Shown here piece after piece: positions 18,721-26,951 of a stretch of DNA of 64,000 nt. Below the pieces are notes generated by a model. It did not search any database. It worked only from the letters and a program-made list of their open reading frames with translations, and was not told the DNA's origin. Made by a program: the position numbers and the translations under genes. The stretch's first letter is position 1, and every line of letters starts with the position of its first letter. The DNA comes from Gammaproteobacteria bacterium (lineage in GTDB: Bacteria; Pseudomonadota; Gammaproteobacteria; Poriferisulfidales; GCA-002705445): NCBI GenBank assembly GCA_018674175.1, contig JABHAT010000029.1, forward strand, positions 62,001 through 126,000. Reading direction: 5' to 3'.

Positions 18721-19540
18721 GTTTTAACATTGATTCGTTTTCAATCTGTCTAATTCTTTCTCTTGAAACGCCATATTTTTTTGATAAATCTTCTAGTGTT
18801 AATTTACTTGTAGAAAGCCATCTACTCTTAACAATATCTTTGCTTCTCTCATCTAGTTTATTAATAACTTCATATAGCTTTGTATTTAGTAAATTTTTTT
18901 CTTCATTTTCTAAAACTTGATCTGGCTCAAGCTCGCTACTAGTTAAAAATAATGATGGGGAAGCATTTTCATCATCATTATCTTCAATTGCTAAATCATG
19001 ATTATTCATTCTTTTTTCCATCTCTATAACATCCTTAAGAGGGACCCCAAGATCTTGAGCAATAGAAATAACTTCTTTATTACTTAAAGTAGATAATGTG
19101 CTTTTTTTAGATCTAAGATTGAAAAATAATTTTCTCTGACTTTTTGTAGTGGCAACCTTCACTATTTTCCAGTTTTTAATAACAAACTCATGAATCTCAG
19201 ATTTTATCCAATAAACTGCAAAAGTTATTAACTTTAAGTTCTTTTCTGGATCGTATTTTTTTACAGCCTTCATTAAGCCTATATTTCCTTCTTGAACTAA
19301 ATCATTTAAATTTAGCCCATACCCAGAATAGCTCTTAGCTATATAAATAACATACCTTAGATTATGCATAATCAACTTCTTGGCAGACTCTAGGTCATTT
19401 GTACTTTGTAAATTTCTACCTAGCGCAACTTCTTCTTCAGTTGTTAGTGGAGGTATCGACATAATATGACTAATGTAAGTATCCAAACTACCTGTTGGTG
19501 AAGGTAGTAATGTATTACTAAAATTTAATGTTTTTTCCAT
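18704..19540 (-). CDS. rpoH: Heat-shock sigma factor RpoH (sigma-32)
   Basis: A 278-aa sigma-70-family protein of RpoH type. Region 2 has LRYVIYIAKSYSGYGLNLNDLVQEGNIGLMKAVKKYDP, and the RpoH box QRKLFFNLRS follows near residue 130. Region 4 carries LTLEDLSKKYGVSRERIRQIE. It directs transcription of chaperone and protease genes during stress. The promoter upstream overlaps a CIRCE operator, so HrcA repression of rpoH is likely; HrcA itself is not in the window. Confidence 0.95.
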   Translation of the reverse strand: MEKTLNFSNTLLPSPTGSLDTYISHIMSIPPLTTEEEVALGRNLQSTNDLESAKKLIMHNLRYVIYIAKSYSGYGLNLNDLVQEGNIGLMKAVKKYDPEKNLKLITFAVYWIKSEIHEFVIKNWKIVKVATTKSQRKLFFNLRSKKSTLSTLSNKEVISIAQDLGVPLKDVIEMEKRMNNHDLAIEDNDDENASPSLFLTSSELEPDQVLENEEKNLLNTKLYEVINKLDERSKDIVKSRWLSTSKLTLEDLSKKYGVSRERIRQIENESMLKLKESF

Positions 19541-19561
19541 AGCTTTAATAACTCTTAATAA

Positions 19562-19588
19562 TTAGCACTCATTATACAAGAGTGCCAA
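19562..19588. promoter_or_regulatory. CIRCE operator (HrcA binding site) on the rpoH promoter
   Basis: TTAGCACTC, nine bases, then GAGTGCCAA. The CIRCE consensus is TTAGCACTC-N9-GAGTGCTAA, so 17 of 18 arm positions match and the spacer length is exact. The element covers the -10 box and the expected start of transcription of rpoH. HrcA bound here would block the promoter until heat or unfolded protein titrates GroEL away from HrcA. Confidence 0.92.
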
Positions 19589-19598
19589 AAATTATCAA
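19571..19598 (-). promoter_or_regulatory. Sigma-70-like promoter of rpoH
   Basis: On the minus strand TTGATA (19598-19593) and TATAAT (19576-19571) are separated by 16 bases. The -10 hexamer is perfect. The start of transcription would lie near 19564, giving a leader of about 24 bases before the rpoH ATG. The -10 falls inside the spacer of the CIRCE element. Confidence 0.75.
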
Positions 19599-19879
19599 TA
19601 ATAGGAATAAATACTTTTAAAAACAACAACTTATTTTACTTAAAAGATTAATTTATATAAAATTATTTTGTATTTTACTTATATTGCTAATATCAATAAT
19701 AATATGAAAATATAAAAAATCACTATCTACAAAAGATATACTTTAAAATAATTATTTTAATTAAATTATAAGATATTTATAAGAATTGCAAAGCTTTAAA
19801 ACTTATTTGCAAACTATATATATGTTATATTAGAAACCGTTTTAATATTATAAATAATTTTTTTTAAAAGGTAAGATTT
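19599..19879. other. AT-rich intergenic region between rpoH and the M16 peptidases
   Basis: About 280 bases, very low in G+C. It holds the divergent control regions of rpoH and the first peptidase gene. A TATTTTACTTA motif occurs twice about 35 bases apart. A TATATT at 19826 is a possible -10 for the peptidase gene, but no convincing -35 is at the right distance. I see no ORF, hairpin terminator or RNA gene in it. Confidence 0.5.
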
Positions 19880-21226
19880 GTGAAATTTTTATACAAAAAC
19901 AATATTTCGAGATATTTTTTTATTTTCAATATTTCAATAATATTTTTACTATCTTTTGATGTGAGGGCTGAGATTATGGAAAAAACACTAGATAATGGTA
20001 TGCACGTCATCTTGAAAAAAGATAAAAGAGCTCCAGTAGTTACCAGTCATATTTGGTATAAGATTGGATCAGCAGATGAGGTAAGCGGCAAAACTGGGTT
20101 ATCTCACGCTTTAGAACATATGATGTTTAAGGGTACCAAGAAAAACCCAGGAGGATTATTTTCCGAGGTAATTGCAAAATTAGGTGGTAAAGAGAATGCA
20201 TTTACGAGCAAAGACTATACTGCATATTATCAAACACTACCTTCACAATATTTAGAAGAAGCAATAAAATTTGAATCTGACAGAATGACAAATTTGGTAG
20301 TTAGTAAGGACGATTTTCTAAAAGAGATAGAAGTTATAAAAGAAGAAAGAAGGCTAAGAACTGATGATCAGCCAGAGGGTATAGCTTATGAACAGCTTTA
20401 TGCAAGTGCTTATAACAATAGTTCATATCATGACCCTATTATTGGTTGGATGGAAGATCTTCATAACATGACAGAAGAAGATATAATTAATTGGTATAAA
20501 AATTGGTATGCACCAAATAACGCTACGGCAGTTATAGTTGGTGATATTAATTTTGATGAAACTTTTAAAATGGTTGAAAAATATTATGGGTCAAAAAAGA
20601 AAGTTGATATCAAAAAAAGAATTGAAAGAAATGAGCCGGTTCAATTTGGTGAAAAAAATATTTCTATAGTGATAAAAGATAAACCATCTTATTTAATAAC
20701 GGGCTACAAAGTACCAAGTATAAATACGAAAAATATAGAAAAGTGGGAATGTTATGCATTGTCAGTATTATCAGGAGTCTTAAGTAGTGGTCAAAACTCT
20801 CGCTTTCAAAAAATATTAATCAAAGATAAGAAAATAGCAAGTTATGCAGACTCTGGTTATTCTATGTTTTCAAGAAATGAACCGCTGTTTCTCATAGATG
20901 TAAATCCAATGTTAGGAAAAAATATTAGTGATATAGAAATTGAATTAAATAAAATTATTAACGAGCTTAAAACAAAATTGGTTAGCCAAAAAGAATTAGA
21001 TAGAATAAAGGCGCAAGTTTTAGCTTCAGAAATTTATCAGCAAGATTCAATTGATTACCAAGCTAGAATATTAGGAATGGCTAAAACTTCAATTGGAGAT
21101 ACTAATATTATAAAAGAATATACCTCGAATATTGGATCTGTAACTGCATCACAAGTTAGGAAAGTTGCAAAAAAATATTTAGTTGCTAATTTAAAAACAA
21201 CAGTCAAAGTAAATGATGATAAATAG
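19880..21226 (+). CDS. M16 family zinc metallopeptidase (active subunit)
   Basis: A 448-aa pitrilysin-family peptidase with an N-terminal signal segment (hydrophobic to about residue 28, ending VRAE). The inverted zinc motif HALEHMMF (HxxEH) is near residue 75, with the third ligand glutamate expected in IKEERRLR near 155. The start is GTG with AAAGG upstream. It is followed 2 bases later by a second M16 gene lacking the zinc motif. Such pairs work as periplasmic heterodimers. Substrate unknown. Confidence 0.9.
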   Translation: MKFLYKNNISRYFFIFNISIIFLLSFDVRAEIMEKTLDNGMHVILKKDKRAPVVTSHIWYKIGSADEVSGKTGLSHALEHMMFKGTKKNPGGLFSEVIAKLGGKENAFTSKDYTAYYQTLPSQYLEEAIKFESDRMTNLVVSKDDFLKEIEVIKEERRLRTDDQPEGIAYEQLYASAYNNSSYHDPIIGWMEDLHNMTEEDIINWYKNWYAPNNATAVIVGDINFDETFKMVEKYYGSKKKVDIKKRIERNEPVQFGEKNISIVIKDKPSYLITGYKVPSINTKNIEKWECYALSVLSGVLSSGQNSRFQKILIKDKKIASYADSGYSMFSRNEPLFLIDVNPMLGKNISDIEIELNKIINELKTKLVSQKELDRIKAQVLASEIYQQDSIDYQARILGMAKTSIGDTNIIKEYTSNIGSVTASQVRKVAKKYLVANLKTTVKVNDDK

Positions 21227-21228
21227 AA

Positions 21229-22548
21229 ATGAATATAATACCTAAACTAATTTCACTATTAATAATTATGACAATATCAAATGTAACGCAAGCGAACGTA
21301 GAGATATCAAAATACATTACCAAAAACGGTATAAAAGTTTTATATAGTAAATCTGGAAATATACCAATGATTGACATTAGGATTACTTTTGACGCAGGAT
21401 CTAATAAAGACGGTGATTTAAAAGGTATTTCAATGTTGACTCATAGTCTTTTAGATGAAGGAACTTCAAAAAGGGATGCAGAATCAATTGCTTCTGTTTT
21501 TGAGTCGAATGGCTCAGTCTTTAATACTTCTGTAAATAAAGATAAGTCATCAATTTCTTTAAGGTCTCTTACAGAAAAAAAATATTTAAATCCATCAATA
21601 AAGATGTTCTTAAGTATTTTGTCAGACAGTGTATTTCCAAAAAATGAAACGCAACTTCAAAAAGATAGAACATTGACATCTATAGTTGAAGATGAAACAG
21701 ATGCTGCAGAGGTAGCATCAAGCTTATTTTTTAAGGAAATATATAGTGACTATCCTTATGCATACAATACTATTGGACAAAAAAATACTGTTAAAAAAAT
21801 CACACGAAAAGATATTCTTAATTTTTATAAAAAAAATATTAATATTGGCAATGCCAGCATAGTAATTGTTTCTTCGCTCCCAAAAAAAGAAGTTATTGAT
21901 ATATCAGAAAAAATATCAAAGTCTTTAAATTTAACCGCAAAAGAAAATTTTGAAGATAAAGTTTTATCCGACATAAATAAAGAAAAAAACATTTATAAGA
22001 GATTTAGTTCTGAGCAAGCCCATATTTATATTGGTGGTTTATCAATAGAGCGAGGTTCTAAAAATCATTTACCACTTTATGTAGGAAACTACATTTTTGG
22101 TGGAAGTGGTTTTAGTGCAAGACTTATGCAGGAACTAAGAGTAAAGAGAGGATTAACATATGGTGTTTATAGTTATATACATCCTATGAAAAACACAGGG
22201 CCTTTTGTAATTGGGATTGAAACAAAATCTGAGCAAGCGCAAGAATCAGTTAAACTAATTCACAAAATGTTAAGAGAATTTTATAAAAATGGACCTACTG
22301 ACAAAGAGCTAAAACATGCAAAGCAATCAATTATCAATGGTTTTCCTCTAATGATAGATAGTAATAGTGATGTTTTAAATTACCTGTCTTTAATAAATTA
22401 CTATAATCTACCGCAAGATTACTTAAATACATTTACTTCAAGAATTTCTAATATCACGAAAAAAGATATTATGAAATCATTTAAAGATGAGATAGATGTA
22501 AATAAGCTAATTACTTTAGTAGTTGGAAATGAAAAAGCAAAAAAATAG
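21229..22548 (+). CDS. M16 family peptidase-like protein (non-catalytic partner)
   Basis: A 439-aa M16 homologue with a signal peptide (cleavage near NVTQA). At the place of the HxxEH motif it reads MLTHSLLDEGTS, so zinc binding is lost. The C-terminal M16 domain has GLTYGVYSYIHPMKNTGPF, the arginine/tyrosine region that helps bind substrate in the partner. Arrangement and degeneration fit a non-catalytic subunit paired with the upstream gene. Confidence 0.9.
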   Translation: MNIIPKLISLLIIMTISNVTQANVEISKYITKNGIKVLYSKSGNIPMIDIRITFDAGSNKDGDLKGISMLTHSLLDEGTSKRDAESIASVFESNGSVFNTSVNKDKSSISLRSLTEKKYLNPSIKMFLSILSDSVFPKNETQLQKDRTLTSIVEDETDAAEVASSLFFKEIYSDYPYAYNTIGQKNTVKKITRKDILNFYKKNINIGNASIVIVSSLPKKEVIDISEKISKSLNLTAKENFEDKVLSDINKEKNIYKRFSSEQAHIYIGGLSIERGSKNHLPLYVGNYIFGGSGFSARLMQELRVKRGLTYGVYSYIHPMKNTGPFVIGIETKSEQAQESVKLIHKMLREFYKNGPTDKELKHAKQSIINGFPLMIDSNSDVLNYLSLINYYNLPQDYLNTFTSRISNITKKDIMKSFKDEIDVNKLITLVVGNEKAKK

Positions 22549-23125
22549 CACTGCTAATTTGCAAGTTAAAATAATAGCAGGATCACTAAAAGGAAGAAAT
22601 ATTAGATTCCTTGAAAAGAAAGACTTAAGACCAACAAAAAATCAAATAAGAGAAACTCTTTTTAATTGGTTGCAATATGACCTAGATAACTCGGTATGCA
22701 TTGATTTATTCTCTGGTAGTGGTGCATTAGGCTTTGAGGCTGCCTCTAGAGGGGCAAAAAAAGTACATATGGTTGACCATGATTCTGATGTTGTAAGGTG
22801 TTTAAAAGACAACAAAGATAACCTAAAAGTTGAAAATGTAACCCTTTATAATAATAATGCTGAAGATTTTATTAAAAATTTTAAAGATAAAGTTGATCTT
22901 ATTTTCTTGGATCCTCCTTTCTCAGAAAATATTATTAATGTAATCATTCATTATTTAAGTTTATCTCAAATATTTAATGACAAATGTAAAATTTATATTG
23001 AAGTCCAATTACAGAAAAATCTAGAGGATACTATTTACAAGCCTAAAAGTTGGGAATTATTAAAAAGTAGTAAATCTGGCGATGTTGCTTACCTTCTCTA
23101 TCAGCATAATAATTCTATGATATAA
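22529..23125 (+). CDS. rsmD: 16S rRNA (guanine966-N2)-methyltransferase RsmD
   Basis: A 198-aa methyltransferase modifying G966 of 16S rRNA. Motifs are IIAGSLKGRNIRFL near the N terminus, RPTKNQIRETLFNWL, the SAM site DLFSGSGALGFEAASRGAKKV near residue 60, and catalytic LDPPF (an NPPY-type motif) near 128. The track start is TTG at 22523; the ATG two codons later is used here. The gene overlaps the 3' end of the second peptidase gene by about 20 bases. Confidence 0.92.
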   Translation: MKKQKNSTANLQVKIIAGSLKGRNIRFLEKKDLRPTKNQIRETLFNWLQYDLDNSVCIDLFSGSGALGFEAASRGAKKVHMVDHDSDVVRCLKDNKDNLKVENVTLYNNNAEDFIKNFKDKVDLIFLDPPFSENIINVIIHYLSLSQIFNDKCKIYIEVQLQKNLEDTIYKPKSWELLKSSKSGDVAYLLYQHNNSMI

Positions 23126-23158
23126 TTTATCTAATTTAATAGAATTTTGGTAAATATA

Positions 23159-23638
23159 ATGAATATTGCTGTATATCCTGGAACATTTGATCCATTCACG
23201 AATGGTCATAGAGACTTGGTACAAAGAGCAGCATCAAATATATTTGATAAAGTCTATATATGTGTCGTAGAGAATTCTAATAAAAATACTGTTTTTTCAT
23301 TAGAAGAAAGAGTTGTTCTTGCAAAGAAATCTCTGGAAAATATAAAAAATATTGAGGTTATTCCTTTCAGTGGTCTTTTAGTAGACTTTGCCACCAAATT
23401 AAATGCTAAAGTAATATTGAGAGGTCTACGAGTAGTTTCAGACTTTGAGTATGAATTTCAAATGTCGAGCATGAACAAAAAACTTAATAATAATATTGAG
23501 TCTATCTTTTTAACTCCCTCAGAATCTTATGCATTTTTATCATCTTCTTTGGTAAAGGAAATTGCCCAGCTTGGTGGTGACGTATCAACATTTGTTAACG
23601 AAGATGTAAAAAAAGCGTTAGAAAGAAAATATAAATAA
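23159..23638 (+). CDS. coaD: Phosphopantetheine adenylyltransferase
   Basis: A 159-aa enzyme of coenzyme A synthesis that makes dephospho-CoA from 4'-phosphopantetheine and ATP. It begins AVYPGTFDPFTNGH (nucleotidyltransferase HxGH-type motif), then RGLRVVSDFEYEFQM near 90, and SSSLVKEIAQLGGDVS near 130. The ATG at 23159 gives the normal N terminus; the track's TTG 12 bases earlier adds nothing conserved. It follows rsmD as in many gammaproteobacteria. Confidence 0.95.
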   Translation: MNIAVYPGTFDPFTNGHRDLVQRAASNIFDKVYICVVENSNKNTVFSLEERVVLAKKSLENIKNIEVIPFSGLLVDFATKLNAKVILRGLRVVSDFEYEFQMSSMNKKLNNNIESIFLTPSESYAFLSSSLVKEIAQLGGDVSTFVNEDVKKALERKYK

Positions 23639-23652
23639 ACAGAACAATTCAT

Positions 23653-23680
23653 TTGACATATTATATATATATATTATAAT
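23653..23680 (+). promoter_or_regulatory. Consensus sigma-70 promoter
   Basis: TTGACA (23653-23658) and TATAAT (23675-23680) are both perfect, separated by 16 bases of alternating AT. This is the best-matching promoter seen in the window. It is followed by an ATT trinucleotide run, a 25-codon ORF and a hairpin terminator, so it defines a transcript of about 170 bases. Confidence 0.8.
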
Positions 23681-23690
23681 ATTCTAATAT

Positions 23691-23717
23691 ATTATTATTA
23701 TTATTATTATTATTATT
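23691..23717. repeat. ATT trinucleotide microsatellite
   Basis: About nine uninterrupted ATT units lie between the consensus promoter and the ribosome binding site of the small ORF, i.e. in the expected 5' leader. Length variation by slippage would change leader length without affecting a reading frame. Confidence 0.85.
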
Positions 23718-23735
23718 TAAAAGTGGAAGGTTATT

Positions 23736-23813
23736 ATGTTAGAACTAGTTATTATGCTTGCTGTTTGGTCAGTAGCTTCAATATGTCTATACAAACAGTG
23801 TTTGGGTAAGTAA
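23736..23813 (+). CDS. Putative 25-residue hydrophobic peptide
   Basis: A short ORF reading MLELVIMLAVWSVASICLYK and ending QCLGK, with a ribosome binding site GGAAGG about 6 bases upstream. It has one hydrophobic helix and two cysteines near its C-terminal end. It lies between a consensus promoter and a hairpin terminator, so it is either a genuine small membrane protein or an incidental ORF in a small RNA. I recognise no family. Confidence 0.45.
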   Translation: MLELVIMLAVWSVASICLYKQCLGK

Positions 23814-23831
23814 TTGTTTTTTTTAGGAATT

Positions 23832-23856
23832 GAAAGCCAAGGATGGCTTTCTTCTT
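23832..23856 (+). terminator. Rho-independent terminator
   Basis: GAAAGCCA and TGGCTTTC form a perfect 8-bp stem with an AGGA loop, followed by TTCTT. The uridine tract is short. It probably ends the small transcript and any readthrough from coaD. Confidence 0.65.
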
Positions 23857-23897
23857 CAAATTTAAGTTAGTCCTCCTTAATTTATGTAATCAACAAT

Positions 23898-23925
23898 AGT
23901 TTAGTTGACTCAACACTACTAAACT
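23898..23925. repeat. Inverted repeat upstream of the lipoprotein promoter
   Basis: AGTTTAGT and ACTAAACT are perfect inverted arms of 8 bases around a 12-base loop. A second small palindrome, GTTGACTCAAC, overlaps the left arm and the loop. It ends 15 bases before the lipoprotein -35, so it could be an operator. It lacks a T tract on either strand, so a terminator is unlikely. Confidence 0.45.
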
Positions 23926-23940
23926 TGCGATTATATCGCT

Positions 23941-23968
23941 TTGACTACATACCTTTATTTGATATAGT
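23941..23968 (+). promoter_or_regulatory. Promoter of the small lipoprotein gene
   Basis: TTGACT (23941-23946) and TATAGT (23963-23968) match the sigma-70 boxes at 5 of 6 positions each, separated by 16 bases. Transcription would start near 23975, within the first arm of the hairpin described next. Confidence 0.7.
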
Positions 23969-23971
23969 AAA

Positions 23972-23991
23972 AAATCCCTATAAGGGGATTT
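23972..23991 (+). promoter_or_regulatory. Hairpin at the 5' end of the lipoprotein mRNA
   Basis: AAATCCC pairs with GGGATTT across a six-base loop. Because the predicted start of transcription lies at its left edge, the messenger would begin with a stem-loop. Such structures protect abundant outer-membrane messengers from decay. Confidence 0.45.
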
Positions 23992-24023
23992 AAGCTTAAA
24001 TAATAATAAAGGAGGCTCGGATA

Positions 24024-24206
24024 ATGAGAAAAATAAAAACACTTCTAGGTTTATTTGTTGCGGTATTACTTTCAGGTTGTGCAGCAGATCAAGCGTTACT
24101 AGATAGATTAGAGTTAGTTGAAGAAACAGCAAAACAAGCTATTTCATGTTGTGATGCTAATTCTCATAGAATGAATAAAATGTTCTATGATGCACAAAAG
24201 AAATAG
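24024..24206 (+). CDS. Small outer-membrane lipoprotein (Lpp/OprI-like)
   Basis: A 60-aa lipoprotein. The signal peptide ends with the lipobox LLSGC (cysteine 19), and the mature part is a short helix with heptad-spaced leucine, valine and alanine residues (DQALLDRLELVEETAKQ) ending in KK. This layout resembles the major murein lipoproteins Lpp and OprI, whose C-terminal lysine is attached to peptidoglycan. Unusual are two adjacent cysteines (ISCCDANS) in the helix. A full AAAGGAGG ribosome binding site, good promoter and leader hairpin suggest high expression. It is convergent with mutM. Confidence 0.8.
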   Translation: MRKIKTLLGLFVAVLLSGCAADQALLDRLELVEETAKQAISCCDANSHRMNKMFYDAQKK

Positions 24207-24211
24207 TTAGT

Positions 24212-25030
24212 TTATTTCTGACAATTCTTACAATAGAAACTCGACCTTTGGTTAATTTTTACTTGTAGAATGTCGCTTTGACATATGTGGCAGGGCTGAG
24301 AAGTTCTGCCATATACTTTAAAATCAAATTGAAAATATCCACTCTTACCATCCACACTAATATAATCATTTATTGAAGAACCGCCTTTTTTTATTGCTTC
24401 TTTTAATACTTCTTTAATAGAATTTACTAAATCACTGCAATTTTTCTTAGTTAATTTCTTAGAAACCTTACTTGGTTTAATGCCCGACAGAAATAAAGAT
24501 TCAGAGGCATAAATATTTCCTATTCCAACAACAATATTTGCATTCATTAAAAGAGATTTGATAGCAATGTTTCTATTTCTAGTTTTTGAAAATAGATATT
24601 CTTTGTTAAAATATTTACCCAGAGGTTCTGGTCCTAGGTTAATTAATAGTCTGTGAGATAATATAGGTGATTCAAGAGAATAAAAAATCATTCCAAACTT
24701 TCTTGGGTCATTAAATCTAAGTATTTTATTAGAACTTAATTGTATTTCAAAATGATCATGTTTCATTCTCGGATCTTTTTTGCTGGCTATTCTTAAAGTT
24801 CCAGTCATACCAAGATGTATAGTTAAATAAAAATTTTTTCCAGAAATAATTATATATTTTGCTCTTCTTGTAATTTCAAGAATTTTTACATTAATAATTT
24901 TTTTGGCTAAATCCTTTTGGAGTTCCCATCGGAGTTTTTTTACAGAGACTGAACATGCTGTAATTTTTTTATGAAGTAAATATGGTTTTATACCATCTGC
25001 AGTTGTTTGTACTTCAGGAAGTTCTGGCAT
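24212..25030 (-). CDS. mutM: Formamidopyrimidine-DNA glycosylase
   Basis: A 272-aa Fpg/MutM enzyme that removes 8-oxoguanine and formamidopyrimidines from DNA and nicks the abasic site. The catalytic N terminus MPELPEVQTTADGI (proline 2, glutamate 3) is intact. GIGNIYASESLFLSGI is the helix-two-turn-helix near residue 165, and the C-terminal zinc finger is CHICQ ... CKNCQK. It starts directly next to the bioD stop, so the two are probably co-transcribed. Confidence 0.95.
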   Translation of the reverse strand: MPELPEVQTTADGIKPYLLHKKITACSVSVKKLRWELQKDLAKKIINVKILEITRRAKYIIISGKNFYLTIHLGMTGTLRIASKKDPRMKHDHFEIQLSSNKILRFNDPRKFGMIFYSLESPILSHRLLINLGPEPLGKYFNKEYLFSKTRNRNIAIKSLLMNANIVVGIGNIYASESLFLSGIKPSKVSKKLTKKNCSDLVNSIKEVLKEAIKKGGSSINDYISVDGKSGYFQFDFKVYGRTSQPCHICQSDILQVKINQRSSFYCKNCQK

Positions 25031-25690
25031 TTAAGTTAAGTATTTTATTAAATTAGAATCAATCTCTTCATTATAACCCAATCTAAAAATTGGTATATCA
25101 GTATAGTTAGATAGTTCGGCATAGTTGTCTAATGGTGTTTCTTTCTTAATATCATTTAAAATAATAAATTTAATTTTTAAATCTAAGTTTTTGATTGCTT
25201 CTATAGATAGTAAAGTATGATTTATACATCCTAATGTATTTTTAACAACTAAGATTATTGGTAATTTAAGTTCAGTAGCAAGATCAGATGTTAGTTTATT
25301 TTTAGCAATTGGAGAAAAAAACCCTCCACAGCCTTCCACTAGATTAATACAATTTGAATTCTTAGATTTATTGTCTCTTATGAAACTAATTATATCTTCG
25401 AGTTCTATGTTTCTATTTTCCATTTCTGCGGCTTTTGGTGGAGACGCGTATGCTTTGAACATATATTTACATATCTTATCTAATGGTGCGTTTTCAAGAA
25501 TAGAAAATTTAGTTGCGTCTTTTGGAATTATTTCGTTGTTAGGCTCTACACAACCAGACTCTACAGGTTTTAAAAAATGAAATTCTGTCTTATTCTTAAT
25601 CAGTAATTCTCCAAATTTAAGCATAAACCATGTTTTTCCAACATCAGTATCTGTTCCTGTTACCAAGAAACCCTTCATAAAAACTCCCAA
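25031..25690 (-). CDS. bioD: Dethiobiotin synthetase
   Basis: A 219-aa ATP-dependent carboxylase closing the ureido ring to form dethiobiotin. [16 protein letters not shown] is the P-loop near residue 5, FLKPVESGC follows near 40, and the catalytic [10 protein letters not shown] is near 115. Most family members read EGAGG; here the third residue is cysteine. It is paired with mutM rather than with other biotin genes, while bioH and bioC lie 14 kb away. Confidence 0.93.
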   Translation of the reverse strand: MGVFMKGFLVTGTDTDVGKTWFMLKFGELLIKNKTEFHFLKPVESGCVEPNNEIIPKDATKFSILENAPLDKICKYMFKAYASPPKAAEMENRNIELEDIISFIRDNKSKNSNCINLVEGCGGFFSPIAKNKLTSDLATELKLPIILVVKNTLGCINHTLLSIEAIKNLDLKIKFIILNDIKKETPLDNYAELSNYTDIPIFRLGYNEEIDSNLIKYLT

Positions 25691-25720
25691 TTATTAAATG
25701 TTCATGTGATAATAATACAC

Positions 25721-26941
25721 ATGAGTAATAGTAATATAAATAGAAGAAAATCTAATGAAGTAAAAGTAGGAAATGTCTTTATTGGAGGAGATAATCCAAT
25801 CGTAGTACAATCTATGACAGATACAAATACCTCTGATATTGAAAAGACAACCAATCAAATTTTAGAGTTAGCAAAAGCAGGTTCTGAAATAGTTAGAGTT
25901 ACCGTGAATGATGCTGATGCAATTCAGGCAATACCTTATATAAAAGATAATATTCAAAAGTCTGGTTTAAATATACCTTTAGTAGGTGATTTTCATTTCA
26001 ATGGACATATTTTATTAAATAAGTATCAAAGTGAAGCTGCACACTTAGATAAGTTCAGGATAAATCCAGGCAATGTTGGAAAGAAAAATAAAAAAGATAA
26101 AAATTTTACAACAATGATAGAAGCAGCTTGTAAATTAGATAAGCCAGTGAGGATTGGAGTTAACTGGGGTAGCCTCGACCAAGAGCTGCTAGCTGACAAA
26201 CTAGATACAAATAATAATTTGAATATACCAAAATCATTAGATGAAGTAATGTGTGAGGCAGTAATAGCTTCAGCTCTAGAAAATGCTAAATTAGCTGAAA
26301 CAATTGGCATGAGTAATAATAAAATTATTATTTCCTGTAAACTAAGTAAAGTAAATATGTTGATAGACGTTTATCAAAAAATATCAAAGATGTGTGACTA
26401 TGCATTACATTTGGGGCTTACAGAAGCAGGAAGCAATGAAAGAGGTATTGTGTATTCCTCTTGCGCATTAGGTCCTTTACTGCTTAATGGTATAGGGGAT
26501 ACTATAAGAGTTTCTCTGACTACAGATATTAATGGCAGTCGATCTAAAGAGGTTGATGTTGCTAAATTAATTTTACAAAGTCTTGGGATAAGATACTTTT
26601 TACCAGATGTAACATCATGCCCAGGATGCGGAAGAACTAGTAGTGATTACTTTCAGAAATTAGCTTTTGATATTGATCAATACATAAAAGATAGCATGCC
26701 AGTATGGAAAAAAAATTATCCTGGAGTTGAGAACTTAAAGATATCAGTGATGGGTTGTATTGTTAATGGGCCAGGTGAAAGCAAACATGCTGACATTGGA
26801 ATTAGTTTACCTGGTAGAGGAGAAAATCCTACAGCGCCAGTATATATAGATGGAGAAAAGAAAGTTACCTTAAAAGGAGATAATATAACTAATGACTTCA
26901 AAAAGATTTTAATTAATTATATTGATAATAGATTTAGATAA
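25721..26941 (+). CDS. ispG: 4-hydroxy-3-methylbut-2-enyl diphosphate synthase IspG
   Basis: A 406-aa [4Fe-4S] enzyme of the MEP isoprenoid pathway. It has [19 protein letters not shown] near the N terminus, [12 protein letters not shown], then the cluster ligands CPGCGRT near residue 303 and [19 protein letters not shown] near 345. The ATG at 25721 is used; the track's GTG lies five codons upstream. It needs reducing power from ferredoxin or flavodoxin; a ferredoxin gene lies 2.5 kb away. It ends within a 16-bp palindrome shared with the phrB stop. Confidence 0.95.
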   Translation: MSNSNINRRKSNEVKVGNVFIGGDNPIVVQSMTDTNTSDIEKTTNQILELAKAGSEIVRVTVNDADAIQAIPYIKDNIQKSGLNIPLVGDFHFNGHILLNKYQSEAAHLDKFRINPGNVGKKNKKDKNFTTMIEAACKLDKPVRIGVNWGSLDQELLADKLDTNNNLNIPKSLDEVMCEAVIASALENAKLAETIGMSNNKIIISCKLSKVNMLIDVYQKISKMCDYALHLGLTEAGSNERGIVYSSCALGPLLLNGIGDTIRVSLTTDINGSRSKEVDVAKLILQSLGIRYFLPDVTSCPGCGRTSSDYFQKLAFDIDQYIKDSMPVWKKNYPGVENLKISVMGCIVNGPGESKHADIGISLPGRGENPTAPVYIDGEKKVTLKGDNITNDFKKILINYIDNRFR

Positions 26942-26951
26942 TTAATTATCT
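26936..26951. repeat. AT-only palindrome spanning the ispG and phrB stop codons
   Basis: A 16-base perfect palindrome, AGATAATTAATTATCT, overlaps both stop codons of the two convergent genes, which are 8 bases apart. It could act as a weak bidirectional terminator, but the stem is A-T only and no long T run follows. Confidence 0.5.

Noticed and set aside
23691-23717. Repeat array or start of a CRISPR
   Set aside because: It is a simple ATT trinucleotide run without spacers.
23890-24132. 80-aa minus-strand ORF over the lipoprotein promoter and start
   Set aside because: It is antisense to a promoter, leader hairpin, ribosome site and lipoprotein signal peptide, and has no ribosome site.
26936-26951. 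Mobile-element end or attachment site at the AT palindrome
   Set aside because: No second copy, no target duplication and no transposase nearby; it sits neatly across two convergent stop codons.
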